This document shows, in pieces, positions 35,741 through 44,158 of a stretch of DNA of 64,000 nt. Numbering within the stretch: the first letter of the stretch is position 1; each line of letters starts with the position of its first letter. The translations under genes and the position numbers were made by a program. Under the pieces are notes generated by a model. The model did no database searches and was not told the DNA's origin. It saw only the letters and a program-made list of their open reading frames with translations. The DNA is from Tepidimonas fonticaldi (GTDB lineage: Bacteria > Pseudomonadota > Gammaproteobacteria > Burkholderiales > Burkholderiaceae_C): assembly GCF_007556755.1 (NCBI RefSeq), contig NZ_VJOO01000009.1:1-64000 (forward strand). Reading direction: 5' to 3'.

Positions 35741-36661
35741 ATGGCCCACATCTTCATCGACGGGGAAGCCGGCACGACCGGCCTGCAGATCCGCGAGCGG
35801 CTGCAGGGGCTGGCCGGCGTCACGCTGCTGTCGATCGACCCCGAGCGCCGCAAGGACCCGCAGGCCAAGCGCGAGCGCATGGCGCAGGCGGATCTGGTCA
35901 TCCTCTGCCTGCACGACGAGGCCGCGCGCGAGTCCGTGGCCATGATCGACGCCTTGCGGGCCGAGACCGGGCGCGCGCCGCGCATCATCGACGCCTCCAC
36001 CGCGCACCGGGTGGCCCCGGGCTGGGTGTATGGCTTTGCCGAACTGGCACCGGGGCAGGCCGAGGCCATCCGCGCGGCCGACCGCGTGGCCAACCCCGGC
36101 TGCTACGCCACGGGGGCCATTGCGCTGATTCGCCCGCTGGTCGATGCCGGCCTCATCCCGCCCGACCACCCCCTGTGCCTGCCCAGCGTCAGCGGCTACA
36201 CCGGGGGCGGGCGCACCATGATCGAGGCGTACGAATCCGGCCGCGCCCCCGCCTTCGAGCTGTACGCCCTGGGGCTGGAGCACAAGCACCTGCCGGAGAT
36301 CATGGCCTACACCGGCCTGCAGCGCCGCCCGCTGTTCGTGCCGTCCGTGGGCAACTTTGCGCAGGGCATGCTGGTGCAGCTACCGTTGCATCTGGATGCG
36401 CTGCCGGGCCAGGTGCGCCCGGCCGATCTGCACGACGCGCTGGCGGCCCATTACGCGGGCAGCGCGTGGGTGTCGGTCGAGCCGCCCACCGCCGATGGCA
36501 AGCTGGACGCGGTGGCCCTGGCCGGCAGCGACCGGCTGGAGCTGCGGGTGTACGGCAACGACGCGCGCCGCCACGCCCTGCTCGTGGCTCGATTGGACAA
36601 CCTGGGCAAAGGCGCCAGCGGCGCCGCGGTGCAGAATCTGCGGCTGATGCTGGACGTCTGA
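35741..36661 (+). CDS. argC: N-acetyl-gamma-glutamyl-phosphate reductase, type 2
   Basis: NADPH-dependent enzyme of arginine synthesis, 306 residues, the short type 2 form. The catalytic cysteine C121 is in [24 protein letters not shown] is the nucleotide-binding N-terminus, and SGYTGGGR and EHKHLPE are conserved substrate-site blocks. The frame is open upstream, but homology and the GTGGAG before it favour the ATG at 35741. It heads a plus-strand pair with the gamma-glutamyltransferase 14 bp later; no other arg genes are nearby. Confidence 0.94.
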   Translation: MAHIFIDGEAGTTGLQIRERLQGLAGVTLLSIDPERRKDPQAKRERMAQADLVILCLHDEAARESVAMIDALRAETGRAPRIIDASTAHRVAPGWVYGFAELAPGQAEAIRAADRVANPGCYATGAIALIRPLVDAGLIPPDHPLCLPSVSGYTGGGRTMIEAYESGRAPAFELYALGLEHKHLPEIMAYTGLQRRPLFVPSVGNFAQGMLVQLPLHLDALPGQVRPADLHDALAAHYAGSAWVSVEPPTADGKLDAVALAGSDRLELRVYGNDARRHALLVARLDNLGKGASGAAVQNLRLMLDV

Positions 36662-36675
36662 CGAGGAGACCGACC

Positions 36676-38514
36676 ATGACCCGCGACCCCCACGACCGGC
36701 GCGCAAGCGCCCACCCCTTGCGGGGCTGGCACCGGCGTGCGCTGTCCGCCCTGGGCGCCCTGAGCGGCGCGCTGCTGTCCGCGTGGCTGGCCGGCTGCGC
36801 GGCCCCGCCGCGCGACTTCGACTACCGCGTTCCAGCCCAGCCGGAGGCTGCCACGGGCAGCGCCGCCAAGCCGGGCTGGGCCACGCAGCGCTTTGCGGTC
36901 GCGGCGGCCAACCCCCTGGCCACGGATGCCGGCTACCAGGTGCTCAAGGCCGGTGGCAGCGCGGTGGACGCGGCGGTCGCCGTGCAAATGGTGTTGACGC
37001 TGGTCGAACCCCAGTCCAGCGGCATTGGCGGCGGGGCCTTCCTGCTGCATTGGGACGGCCGGCAGATCCAGGCCTACGACGGGCGCGAAACCGCCCCCGC
37101 CGGCGCGGACGAGCGCCTGTTCCTCAAACCCGACGGCACGCCCATGGCCTTTCACGACGCGGTGGTGGGCGGCCGCTCGGTCGGCGTGCCGGGTACGCTG
37201 CGCATGCTGGAGCTGGCGCACCGCCAGCACGGCCGCCTGCCGTGGGCCAAGCTGTTCGAGCCCGCCATCCGGCTGGCCGAGGAGGGCTTCCCCGTCAGCC
37301 CGCGCCTGCACGGCCTGCTGCGCACCGAGGCCCACTTGAAGCGCGACCCGGTGGCGGCCCGCTACTTCTACCAGCCCGACGGCCAGCCCTGGCCCGTGGG
37401 CACCCGTGTGCGCAACCCCGAGCTGGCCGCCGTGCTGCGCGAAGTGGCTGCGCGCGGCGCCGATGCGTTCTACCGCGGCCCGATCGCGCGCGATGTGGTG
37501 GCCAAGGTGCAGGGCCATCCGACCAACCCCGGCCGCCTGACCGAGGCCGATCTGGCCGCCTACCGCCCCGCCGTGCGCGAGGCCCTGTGCGCCGACTGGC
37601 GGCAGTACCGCCTGTGCGGCTTTCCGCCGCCGTCGTCGGGGCATTTGGCCATTTTGCAGATGCTGGGCATGCTGGAGCACACGCCGGTGGCCGCGCCGTT
37701 GCAGGACGGGCTGCCGGGGGCGGACTTTTTGCATGTCTACACCGAAGCCGCGCGGCTGGCCTTTGCCGACCGCGCGCAGTACGTGGCCGACCCCGACTTC
37801 GTCGCCGCGCCCGGCGGTGACTGGCGCACCCTCATCGACCCGGCCTATCTGCGCCAGCGCGCCGCCCAGATCGGCGCGCAGTCCATGAAGCAGGCCAAGC
37901 CCGGCCAGCCCGCGCCGCTGCGCGTCTCCCAAGCCCCGCAGCCGGATCAGCCCGAGTACGGCACCTCGCACATTTCCATCGTCGATGCCGAGGGCCGCGC
38001 GCTGGCCATGACCACCACCATCGAAGACCAGTTCGGGGCGCGGCAGATGGTGCGCGGCTTTTTGCTCAACAACGAGCTGACCGACTTCTCCTTCGCGCCG
38101 GCCGATGCCGCCGGCACGCCGATCGCCAACCGGGTGCAGCCGGGCAAGCGCCCGCGCTCCAGCATGAGCCCGACGCTGGTGTTCGACCGCCGCGACGGCC
38201 GGCTGGTCATGAGCGCCGGCTCGCCGGGCGGGGCGTTGATCATCCACTACACCGCCAAGACGCTGCTGGGCACGCTGGCGTGGGGGCTGAATGCGCAGCA
38301 GGCCATCGACCTGCCCAATTTTGGCTCCACCAACGGCCCCACGCTGCTGGAAAAAGGGCGCTTCCCCGCCGCCACCGTCCAGGCGCTGCAGGCGCGCGGG
38401 CACGAGGTGCGCGAGATGGACATGACCAGCGGCCTGCAGGCCATCCAGCGCAGCGGCAGCGGCTGGTTTGGCGGCGCCGATCCGCGCCGCGAGGGCGTGG
38501 TGATGGGGGATTGA
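36676..38514 (+). CDS. ggt: Gamma-glutamyltransferase, lipoprotein-type N-terminus
   Basis: A 612-residue Ntn hydrolase that cleaves glutathione and other gamma-glutamyl compounds. A hydrophobic signal ends in a lipobox LSAWLAGC (C41), so the protein is probably anchored to a membrane on the periplasmic side. The autoprocessing and nucleophile Thr is T430 in YGTSHISIVD; the oxyanion GSPGG and the NNELTDFS and GKRPRSSMSPT blocks are present. GAGGAGAC before the ATG sets the start. Found 14 bp after argC; it would recycle glutathione made by the gshAB operon. Confidence 0.93.
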   Translation: MTRDPHDRRASAHPLRGWHRRALSALGALSGALLSAWLAGCAAPPRDFDYRVPAQPEAATGSAAKPGWATQRFAVAAANPLATDAGYQVLKAGGSAVDAAVAVQMVLTLVEPQSSGIGGGAFLLHWDGRQIQAYDGRETAPAGADERLFLKPDGTPMAFHDAVVGGRSVGVPGTLRMLELAHRQHGRLPWAKLFEPAIRLAEEGFPVSPRLHGLLRTEAHLKRDPVAARYFYQPDGQPWPVGTRVRNPELAAVLREVAARGADAFYRGPIARDVVAKVQGHPTNPGRLTEADLAAYRPAVREALCADWRQYRLCGFPPPSSGHLAILQMLGMLEHTPVAAPLQDGLPGADFLHVYTEAARLAFADRAQYVADPDFVAAPGGDWRTLIDPAYLRQRAAQIGAQSMKQAKPGQPAPLRVSQAPQPDQPEYGTSHISIVDAEGRALAMTTTIEDQFGARQMVRGFLLNNELTDFSFAPADAAGTPIANRVQPGKRPRSSMSPTLVFDRRDGRLVMSAGSPGGALIIHYTAKTLLGTLAWGLNAQQAIDLPNFGSTNGPTLLEKGRFPAATVQALQARGHEVREMDMTSGLQAIQRSGSGWFGGADPRREGVVMGD

Positions 38515-38526
38515 CGCAGGGAAAAC

Positions 38527-39489
38527 TCAACCGCCGTCCACCAGCCAGTTCCCCTCGCGCCGCGCCGCGCCGCTGGCGCACAGGTCGTCGATCAGGTCCT
38601 GCAGCCAGGTGTCGAAGGGCTGGCCCCCGCCGTGGGCGGTGTGCAGGCGCACCAGGTAGGGAACGCCCTGCGCCCAGGCGCGCACCGCGGCGAGGGACTG
38701 GCGCTGCCACGCCAGCAGCTTGAACTTGAGCAGCACCTTCAGCCCGTAGCGCCGGTGTCGCGCCGGGTCGGCGACGAACTGCGCCAGCCGTTGCCGGGCA
38801 ACCGCCAGCGCCGCCGCCACCGGCGCGGCCGGCCCGCCGCCGCGGTGCGCCGCGTCGCCGAACGGGCTGCCGTGGCCGGGGATGACGACGCACGGCGCCA
38901 GCCGCTCGATCAGGTCCAGCGTCGCCGCCACGGCGTCGAAGCCGGGTTCTCCCTCCAGCTCCGGGAAGACGACGCCGAAGCCGTGCTGCCACAGCGCGTC
39001 GCCGCTGATCAGCGTGCGGCTGGTCGGCTCGAACAGCATCACCGCGTCCGGGTCGTGGCCCGGAGCGGCGTGGATTTGCCACGCGCGGCCGGCCAGCGTC
39101 ACCGTCGCGCCCGGGGCCAGCAGCGCGTCGAAGGCAAAGCGCGCGCAGTCCTGCCCGGTGGCGCGGTAGCTCAGGCGATCCTCGTCCCAGGCGCGCACGG
39201 CGTCGGCCGCCCCGGGTGGGATGGCGGTGCGCAGACCGGGATAGCGGGCCTGCAGCGCGGCGTTGCCGCCGCAGTGGTCGCTGTGCAGGTGGGTGTTGAG
39301 CAGCCGGCCCAGCGGCCGCCCGCCGAGCGCCTGCTCCACCAGCGCCAGCGTCTGCGCGGCGTGGGTGACGTAGCCGCTGTCGATCAGCGCCGTGCCCTCC
39401 GGCCCCTCGCACAGCACATTGTTGGCCGACAGCCAGCCGCGCTCGAACACGCGCACGCCGGCGGGCAGGGCAGGGTGGTGCGTGCTCAT
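38527..39489 (-). CDS. MBL-fold metallo-hydrolase
   Basis: A 320-residue metallo-beta-lactamase-fold protein. The zinc motif is THLHSDHCGG (HxHxDH); AAPGHDPDAVMLFE supplies the next His, SGDALW the bridging Asp and PGHGSPF the last His. A C-terminal extension of about 100 residues, ARHRRYGLKVLLKFKLLAW, resembles the helical MBL_C domain. Substrate is unknown; related proteins include thioesterase- and glyoxalase II-like hydrolases. The ATG overlaps the stop of the 62-residue membrane gene by 4 bp. Confidence 0.88.
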   Translation of the reverse strand: MSTHHPALPAGVRVFERGWLSANNVLCEGPEGTALIDSGYVTHAAQTLALVEQALGGRPLGRLLNTHLHSDHCGGNAALQARYPGLRTAIPPGAADAVRAWDEDRLSYRATGQDCARFAFDALLAPGATVTLAGRAWQIHAAPGHDPDAVMLFEPTSRTLISGDALWQHGFGVVFPELEGEPGFDAVAATLDLIERLAPCVVIPGHGSPFGDAAHRGGGPAAPVAAALAVARQRLAQFVADPARHRRYGLKVLLKFKLLAWQRQSLAAVRAWAQGVPYLVRLHTAHGGGQPFDTWLQDLIDDLCASGAARREGNWLVDGG

Positions 39490-39674
39490 CTCACCCCGCG
39501 CAAGCCCATCAGCACCGTGCCGACGAAGATGACCAGCGGCCCAGCCGCCCACCACGCGGCGGCGGGCAGCAGCTCGCGGTTCTGCCGCCACAGATGCAGC
39601 AGCACCACCGAGGTCAGCACGCCGATGGCGCCCAACAGCAGCACCACGGCGCGCAGGTCGAGTTCGCTCGTCAT
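39486..39674 (-). CDS. 62-residue membrane protein, resembles a truncated diguanylate cyclase N-terminus
   Basis: Two hydrophobic segments (about residues 9-28 and 40-57) flank HLWRQNRELLP. The pattern MTSELDLRAVVLLLGAIG ... LWRQN ... WWAAGPL ... GLRG is like the membrane start of some betaproteobacterial GGDEF proteins, but the frame stops at 62 residues and no GGDEF follows: the next gene is the MBL-fold hydrolase, overlapping by 4 bp. It may be a real small membrane protein or a leftover of a larger sensor gene. Confidence 0.55.
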   Translation of the reverse strand: MTSELDLRAVVLLLGAIGVLTSVVLLHLWRQNRELLPAAAWWAAGPLVIFVGTVLMGLRGVR

Positions 39675-39774
39675 CGCCCATCCCTACGACGTTGCCGGAT
39701 GGATACCAGTGTAGCCGGCTGGCGGGGCGAATCGGGCCGGAGCGTGGCGGGCGCGGGCGGCGCGAGGGCATCGG

Positions 39775-40192
39775 TCACAGCGCGAACGTCCAGCGGCGCA
39801 GCACCGCCACCGTCTGCGTCAGGCCCTGCGCCCGCAGGGTGTCGAGGTATTCCTCGGCGGTCTTGGGCGGGTGGCGCAGCGAGCGGCGGTGGCGGGCGGC
39901 CGCCTCCAGCGTCCGCGCCGGTTGCTGGTCCAGCAGGTCGGTGACGAAGTCGTCCGGGTGCTGCGCCACGAGGCCATGGGGCCGCAGCGCCTCGGCGGGG
40001 AAGTCCTGCAGGTTGAAGGTGACGATCAGCTCGGCCCCGGCGCGCCCGGACGTTGCGCATCCATTCCTCGTGGATGCGTGCACTCCAGCGCGCCCGCACC
40101 AGATCGGCCAGCGCCAGGTGCATCAGCAGGTCGCGCAGCGGCGCGGGGTAGAGCACGCAGGCGTCGTAGACGGCGGTCGGCGGCGCGCCCAT
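39775..40192 (-). pseudogene. Decayed PIN-domain toxin gene (internal deletion plus frameshift)
   Basis: Reading from 40192 the first 47 codons are a normal PIN start (VYDACVLYPAPLRDLLMHLA, then ARIHEEWMRN). At about 40052-40045 this frame ends in low-complexity residues, while a second frame picks up RAGAELIVTFNLQDFPAEAL and runs to the usual C-terminus PPKTAEEYLDTLRAQGLTQ, stopping at 39775. About 55-60 codons are missing compared with the family, including the central DPDDRHV-type acidic residues. The first Asp and last Asp survive but in different frames. It follows its HTH partner by 4 bp, so the toxin half of a toxin-antitoxin pair is dead. Confidence 0.8.
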
Positions 40193-40196
40193 CCCG

Positions 40197-40574
40197 TCAG
40201 TAGCCCATGCCGAGCGCCTGGGCCTGGGCCGCCAGCTCGTCGAGCGCCTGGCCGCGCGCGGCGTCGATGCGCTGCTTGTAGGCGAGCACGTCCTGGTAGC
40301 GCACGCGCCGGTGGCGGCCGACGCGGTGGAACGGGATCTCGCCCTTTTCCAGCAGCTGGACCAGGAAGGGCCGCGACACCTGCAGCAGGTCGGCCGCCTC
40401 TTGCGTCGTCAGCTCGGCGTGCAGCGGGATGAGGGTGACGGCGTGCCCCTGGCCGATCTCGGTCAGCACGTCCAGCAGCAGGCGCAGCACCGGCGCCGGC
40501 AGCGTCACCGAATGCACGCCGCCCTGCTCGTCGCGAAAGTCGATGCACTGGCTGCCCGCGCGGGTCTGCAGCAC
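40197..40574 (-). CDS. HTH (excisionase-type) antitoxin-like DNA-binding protein
   Basis: A 125-residue protein with a MerR/excisionase-type helix-turn-helix: [37 protein letters not shown] is split here as [16 protein letters not shown] and [15 protein letters not shown] (about residues 54-92). Proteins with this form usually precede PIN toxins and act as autorepressing antitoxins. The start is GTG at 40574; no ATG exists between it and the fadD stop. The downstream toxin gene is broken, so this gene may persist as a stand-alone regulator or be drifting. Confidence 0.82.
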   Translation of the reverse strand: MLQTRAGSQCIDFRDEQGGVHSVTLPAPVLRLLLDVLTEIGQGHAVTLIPLHAELTTQEAADLLQVSRPFLVQLLEKGEIPFHRVGRHRRVRYQDVLAYKQRIDAARGQALDELAAQAQALGMGY

Positions 40575-40626
40575 GGTCGATCCGTCATTCGTTTCTCTCG
40601 TCGCCCCTTCCTTCCCACGCCGCGGA

Positions 40627-42321
40627 TCAGGTCTTGCCGCGCAGCTCGCGGCGCAGGATCTTGCCGACGTTGCTCTTGGGCAGCTCCTCGCGGAACTCGA
40701 TGTACTTGGGCCGCTTGTAGCCGGTCAGGTTGTCGTGGCAGAAGCGCATCACCTGCTCCTCGGTCAGCGTCGGGTCGCTGCGCACGACGTAGAGCTTGAC
40801 CGCCTCGCCGGAGTGCGGGTCCGGCACGCCCACCGCGGCGCACTCCAGCACCCCGGGGCAGGTGGAGACGACGTTGTCGATCTCGGTTGGGTAGACGTTG
40901 AAGCCCGAGACGATGATCATGTCCTTCTTGCGGTCGACGATGCGGATGTAGCCGCGCTCGTCCATGATGCCGACGTCGCCGGTGCGCATGTAGCCGTCGG
41001 GGGTGAAGACCTTGGCCGTCTCCTCCGGCTTGTTGTAGTAGCCGGTCATGACGTTGGGGCCGCGGATACAGATCTCGCCGACGCCGCCCGGCGGCAGGTC
41101 CTGGCCGTCGTCGTCCTTGATGGCGATGTCGACGCTGGGCAGCGGCAGGCCGATGGTGCCGGTGAACTCGGTGTTGGTGACCGGGTTGTTGGTGCCGATG
41201 GCGCAGGTCTCGCTCATGCCCCAGCCCTCGATCATGGCGCAGCCAGTGACCTTTTGCCACTGCCGCGCCGTGCCCTCGCTGGCCGCCATGCCCCCGGCCT
41301 GCGACAGCACCAGCGACGAGAAGTCCAGCTGGCGGAAGCGCGCGTTGTTCAGCAGCCCGTTGAACAGCGTGTTGACGGCGGGCAGGACATTGAACGGCCG
41401 GCTCTTGAGGACTTCGACGAACTTGGGGATGTCGCGCGGATTGGGGATGAGGGTGGCGTGCGCGCCGTGGCGCATGACCAGCAGCATCAGCGTCAGCGCA
41501 AAGATGTGATACAGCGGCAGCGCCATGATGTGGTTGGCGTGCCGCGGGTCGCCCACCTTGCTGAGCGCGGGGGTGAACCACGCCTCGGCCTGCAGAATGG
41601 CGGCGATGACGTTGCCGTGCGTCAGCACCGCGCCCTTGGACAGGCCGGTGGTGCCGCCCGTGTACTGCAGGAAGGCGATGCTGTCGCGGTTGACCGCCGC
41701 CGGCTTGAGGGCTTGCGACTGGCCACTCTCCAGCGCCCGGCGAAAGGGCACGATGGTGCGCGCGCCCCCGGGCCCTTGCAGCGGGAGCTTGAACGCCGGC
41801 ACCAGCTTGGCCACATGCCGCACCAGGAAGGTCATCCATCGCCCATACCAAAAACCCAGCAGATCGCCAAAGCTGGCCACCACCACGTGCCGCACCGGGG
41901 TGTGGTCGATGACCTCCTCCAGCGTGTGGGCAAAGTTCTCCAGGATGACGATGGCCTCCGCGCCCGAGTCCTTGAGCTGGTGCTCCAGCTCGCGCGCGGT
42001 GTAGAGTGGATTGACGTTGACGCAGGTGTAGCCGGCGCGCAGCACCGCCGCCATGGTGATCAGAAACTGCGGCAGGTTGGGCAGCATGATCGCCACGCGA
42101 GCCCCCGTGGGCAGGCCCAGCGACTGCAGGTACGCACCCAGCGCGGCGCTGTAGCGGTCCAGTTGGCCGTAGCTCATCCAGCGGTCCATGCACACCGACA
42201 CCGGGTCCTGCGGATGCCGGCGGAAGGCCTGTTCCAGCAGGCTCACCAGCGAGTCGTACTGGGTCGGGTCGATGTCGGCGGGCACGCCGGGGGGGTAGCT
42301 CGATAGCCAAATTCTTTGCAT
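40627..42321 (-). CDS. fadD: Long-chain fatty-acid--CoA ligase
   Basis: Adenylate-forming ligase of 564 residues activating fatty acids with ATP and CoA. The AMP-binding loop [12 protein letters not shown] (about residue 207), [16 protein letters not shown], the TGD of [18 protein letters not shown] and the hinge [17 protein letters not shown] match FadD; the C-terminal Lys of the adenylation step is in [12 protein letters not shown] prefer the ATG at 42321 ([12 protein letters not shown]); an in-frame ATG at 42351 would add ten residues. Acyl-CoA dehydrogenases and a thiolase lie elsewhere in the window. Confidence 0.95.
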   Translation of the reverse strand: MQRIWLSSYPPGVPADIDPTQYDSLVSLLEQAFRRHPQDPVSVCMDRWMSYGQLDRYSAALGAYLQSLGLPTGARVAIMLPNLPQFLITMAAVLRAGYTCVNVNPLYTARELEHQLKDSGAEAIVILENFAHTLEEVIDHTPVRHVVVASFGDLLGFWYGRWMTFLVRHVAKLVPAFKLPLQGPGGARTIVPFRRALESGQSQALKPAAVNRDSIAFLQYTGGTTGLSKGAVLTHGNVIAAILQAEAWFTPALSKVGDPRHANHIMALPLYHIFALTLMLLVMRHGAHATLIPNPRDIPKFVEVLKSRPFNVLPAVNTLFNGLLNNARFRQLDFSSLVLSQAGGMAASEGTARQWQKVTGCAMIEGWGMSETCAIGTNNPVTNTEFTGTIGLPLPSVDIAIKDDDGQDLPPGGVGEICIRGPNVMTGYYNKPEETAKVFTPDGYMRTGDVGIMDERGYIRIVDRKKDMIIVSGFNVYPTEIDNVVSTCPGVLECAAVGVPDPHSGEAVKLYVVRSDPTLTEEQVMRFCHDNLTGYKRPKYIEFREELPKSNVGKILRRELRGKT

Positions 42322-42460
42322 GGCGGCGTCGTGATCGTGTGGGCTGCCCATTGTGGCCGGTGCCCCGCGCCGCCCGGCTCAGGGGATGCCCCTAGAAGCT
42401 GTCGCCGGCGGCACAGTTGCGCGGGGTGCGCCGGCCGTCCCCGCGATGTGAGGGCATACG

Positions 42461-42480
42461 GGAAAACCCTAACCGTTTCG
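42461..42480. promoter_or_regulatory. AT-rich element between fadD and the GNAT gene
   Basis: GGGAAAACCCTAACCGTTTC is a 20-bp low-GC island in the 184-bp divergent gap. GGG-AAAA-CCC is a small inverted repeat. It may be a regulator site for either gene; I cannot name the factor. The GNAT -10 lies 13 bp downstream. Confidence 0.25.
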
Positions 42481-42492
42481 GGCGATTCGCCG

Positions 42493-42498
42493 TATAGT
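42493..42498 (+). promoter_or_regulatory. -10 element TATAGT, near-leaderless spacing for the GNAT gene
   Basis: TATAGT ends 7 nt before the ATG at 42506, and the bases between (GTGGGCC) contain no Shine-Dalgarno. The transcription start would fall within about one base of the start codon. Confidence 0.45.
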
Positions 42499-42505
42499 GT
42501 GGGCC

Positions 42506-43207
42506 ATGGTCGTCTCCGCCCCGCCGCCCCACGTCGCCGCGCCCCTGCGCGGCGAGCGCGTGCCTGTGCGCGATCTGCCGGCCGCCACCGACCCCGGCCC
42601 GGTGCGGGTGCGGCGCCCGCGCGCGCCGATCCGCACCCTGGAAGCCCAGCACCGCGACGCCATCCTGCGCCACCTGCTCGCCCTGGGCGAGCGCGACCGC
42701 TACCTGCGCTTCGGCTACGCCGCGCAGGACGAGCACATCCGCCGCTACGTCGATGGCCTGCGGTTTGGTCTGGACGAGGTGTTTGGCATCTTCAACCGGC
42801 GGCTGGAGCTGATCGCCATGGCGCATTTGGCGTACATGGTGTCGCCCGAGCGCGGCAGCGACAGCGCCGAGTTTGGCGTCAGCGTCAGCGCCCATGCGCG
42901 CGGCCGCGGCTACGGTCACCAGTTGTTCGGCCGGGCGGTCGTGCATGCGCGCAACCACGGGGTGCGCTACCTGTACATCCATGCCCTGAGCGAAAACGCG
43001 CCGATGCTGCGCATCGCGCGCAGCGCCGGGGCCGCGGTCGTCCAGCACGCGGGCGAGAGCGAGTGCCACCTGGAGCTGCCGCCGGCCGACTTCGAGTCGC
43101 ACGTCAGCGAACTCATCGAGGAGGAGGTGGCCCGCACCGACTACTGGCTCAAGGCCTGCCGCCGCGGCTGGCGGCGCCTGGTGCGCTGGCTGGCCGCGCG
43201 CGGCTGA
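42506..43207 (+). CDS. GNAT-family N-acetyltransferase
   Basis: A 233-residue protein whose central part (about residues 45-185) has the GNAT fold: beta-strand ELIAMAHLAYM, the acetyl-CoA loop SVSAHARGRGYGHQLFGRAV (R-x-x-G-x-G/A form) and HALSENAPMLRIARSAGA. The N-terminal 35 residues are Pro/Arg-rich and the C-terminal 50 are helical and basic. Acceptor substrate is unknown. It stands alone between fadD (divergent) and corC (88 bp downstream). Confidence 0.85.
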   Translation: MVVSAPPPHVAAPLRGERVPVRDLPAATDPGPVRVRRPRAPIRTLEAQHRDAILRHLLALGERDRYLRFGYAAQDEHIRRYVDGLRFGLDEVFGIFNRRLELIAMAHLAYMVSPERGSDSAEFGVSVSAHARGRGYGHQLFGRAVVHARNHGVRYLYIHALSENAPMLRIARSAGAAVVQHAGESECHLELPPADFESHVSELIEEEVARTDYWLKACRRGWRRLVRWLAARG

Positions 43208-43217
43208 CGCCCGACGC

Positions 43218-43250
43218 GGGGACACGGCAAGGGGACACGCCAGGGACATG
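43218..43250 (+). repeat. Three short direct repeats upstream of corC
   Basis: GGGGACACG occurs at 43218-43226 and 43231-43239, and a third degenerate copy AGGGACATG at 43242-43250, with start-to-start steps of 13 and 11 bp. The phasing of about one helical turn could fit a regulator binding site; it may also be chance. Confidence 0.25.
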
Positions 43251-43294
43251 AGCCTGTTGTATCCTAGGGCCCGTCGCAACCCCTGACCACACCC

Positions 43295-44158
43295 GTGGCC
43301 GATTCTTCCCACTCTCCGGGGCCGCACGCAGGCGTGCGGCACGAGGACAAGCGCAGTTTCCTGCAGCGGCTCGCCGAGTTTCTGCATCCGGGGCCGGACT
43401 CCAAGGACGAGCTCATCGAGACGCTGGCCGAGGCCGAGGACAACGCCGTCATCGACGCCGAGTCGCGCGTGATGCTCGAGGGCGTCATCCGCATCGCCGA
43501 CATGACCGCGGGCGATGTCATGGTGGCCGCCCCGCGCATGGACGTGCTCGACATCCACGCCCCCTACGCCGAGCTGCTCAACACCGTCATCGACACCGGG
43601 CATTCGCGCTTTCCGGTCTACGAGGGCGAGCGCGAAAACATCATCGGCATCCTGCTGGCCAAGGACCTGCTCAAGCTGCAGCGCGCGCCCGAGCTGAATC
43701 TGCGCGCCCTGCTGCGGCCGGCGGTGTTCGTGCCCGAGAGCAAGGGCCTGAACGACCTGTTGCGCGAGTTTCGCGGCAACCGCAACCACTTGGCCATCGT
43801 CATCGACGAATTCGGGCGGGTCGCCGGCCTCATCACCATCGAGGACGTGCTGGAGGAGATCGTCGGCGAGATCGAGGACGAGTTCGACGAGGACGAGGAA
43901 GAGGGCGACATCTTTGCGCTGGCCGACGGCACCTGGCGGGTGAGCGGCGACACCCCCATCGAGCGCGTCAACGAGTGGTTCCAGGTTGCGCTGCCGGAGG
44001 CGGACTTCGACACCATCGGCGGCTATGTGGCCCACGCCATGGGGCGCGTGCCCCGGCGGGGCGAGTCCCACCAGGCCGCGGGGTTGGTGTTCCAGGTGCA
44101 GCACGCGCGCGGCGGCGCGGTGCGCTGGTTCAAGGTCACGCGGCAGACGGCCGCATGA
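43295..44158 (+). CDS. corC: CorC/YbeX-type CBS-domain protein
   Basis: A 287-residue cytosolic protein with two CBS domains (about residues 68-190, with ADMTAGDVMVAAPRMDVL and HSRFPVYEGERENIIGIL) and a C-terminal CorC_HlyC transporter-associated domain (about 205-283). CorC homologues have been linked to Mg2+/Co2+ efflux and, in the lnt-ybeX context, to envelope or ribosome physiology. The start is the GTG at 43295; no upstream ATG fits. It overlaps lnt by 4 bp (ATGA), the usual corC-lnt pairing. Confidence 0.93.
   Translation: MADSSHSPGPHAGVRHEDKRSFLQRLAEFLHPGPDSKDELIETLAEAEDNAVIDAESRVMLEGVIRIADMTAGDVMVAAPRMDVLDIHAPYAELLNTVIDTGHSRFPVYEGERENIIGILLAKDLLKLQRAPELNLRALLRPAVFVPESKGLNDLLREFRGNRNHLAIVIDEFGRVAGLITIEDVLEEIVGEIEDEFDEDEEEGDIFALADGTWRVSGDTPIERVNEWFQVALPEADFDTIGGYVAHAMGRVPRRGESHQAAGLVFQVQHARGGAVRWFKVTRQTAA

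Noticed and set aside
36451-38403. 650-codon minus-strand frame opposite ggt
   Set aside because: Antisense shadow; ggt carries lipobox, catalytic Thr and other family motifs.
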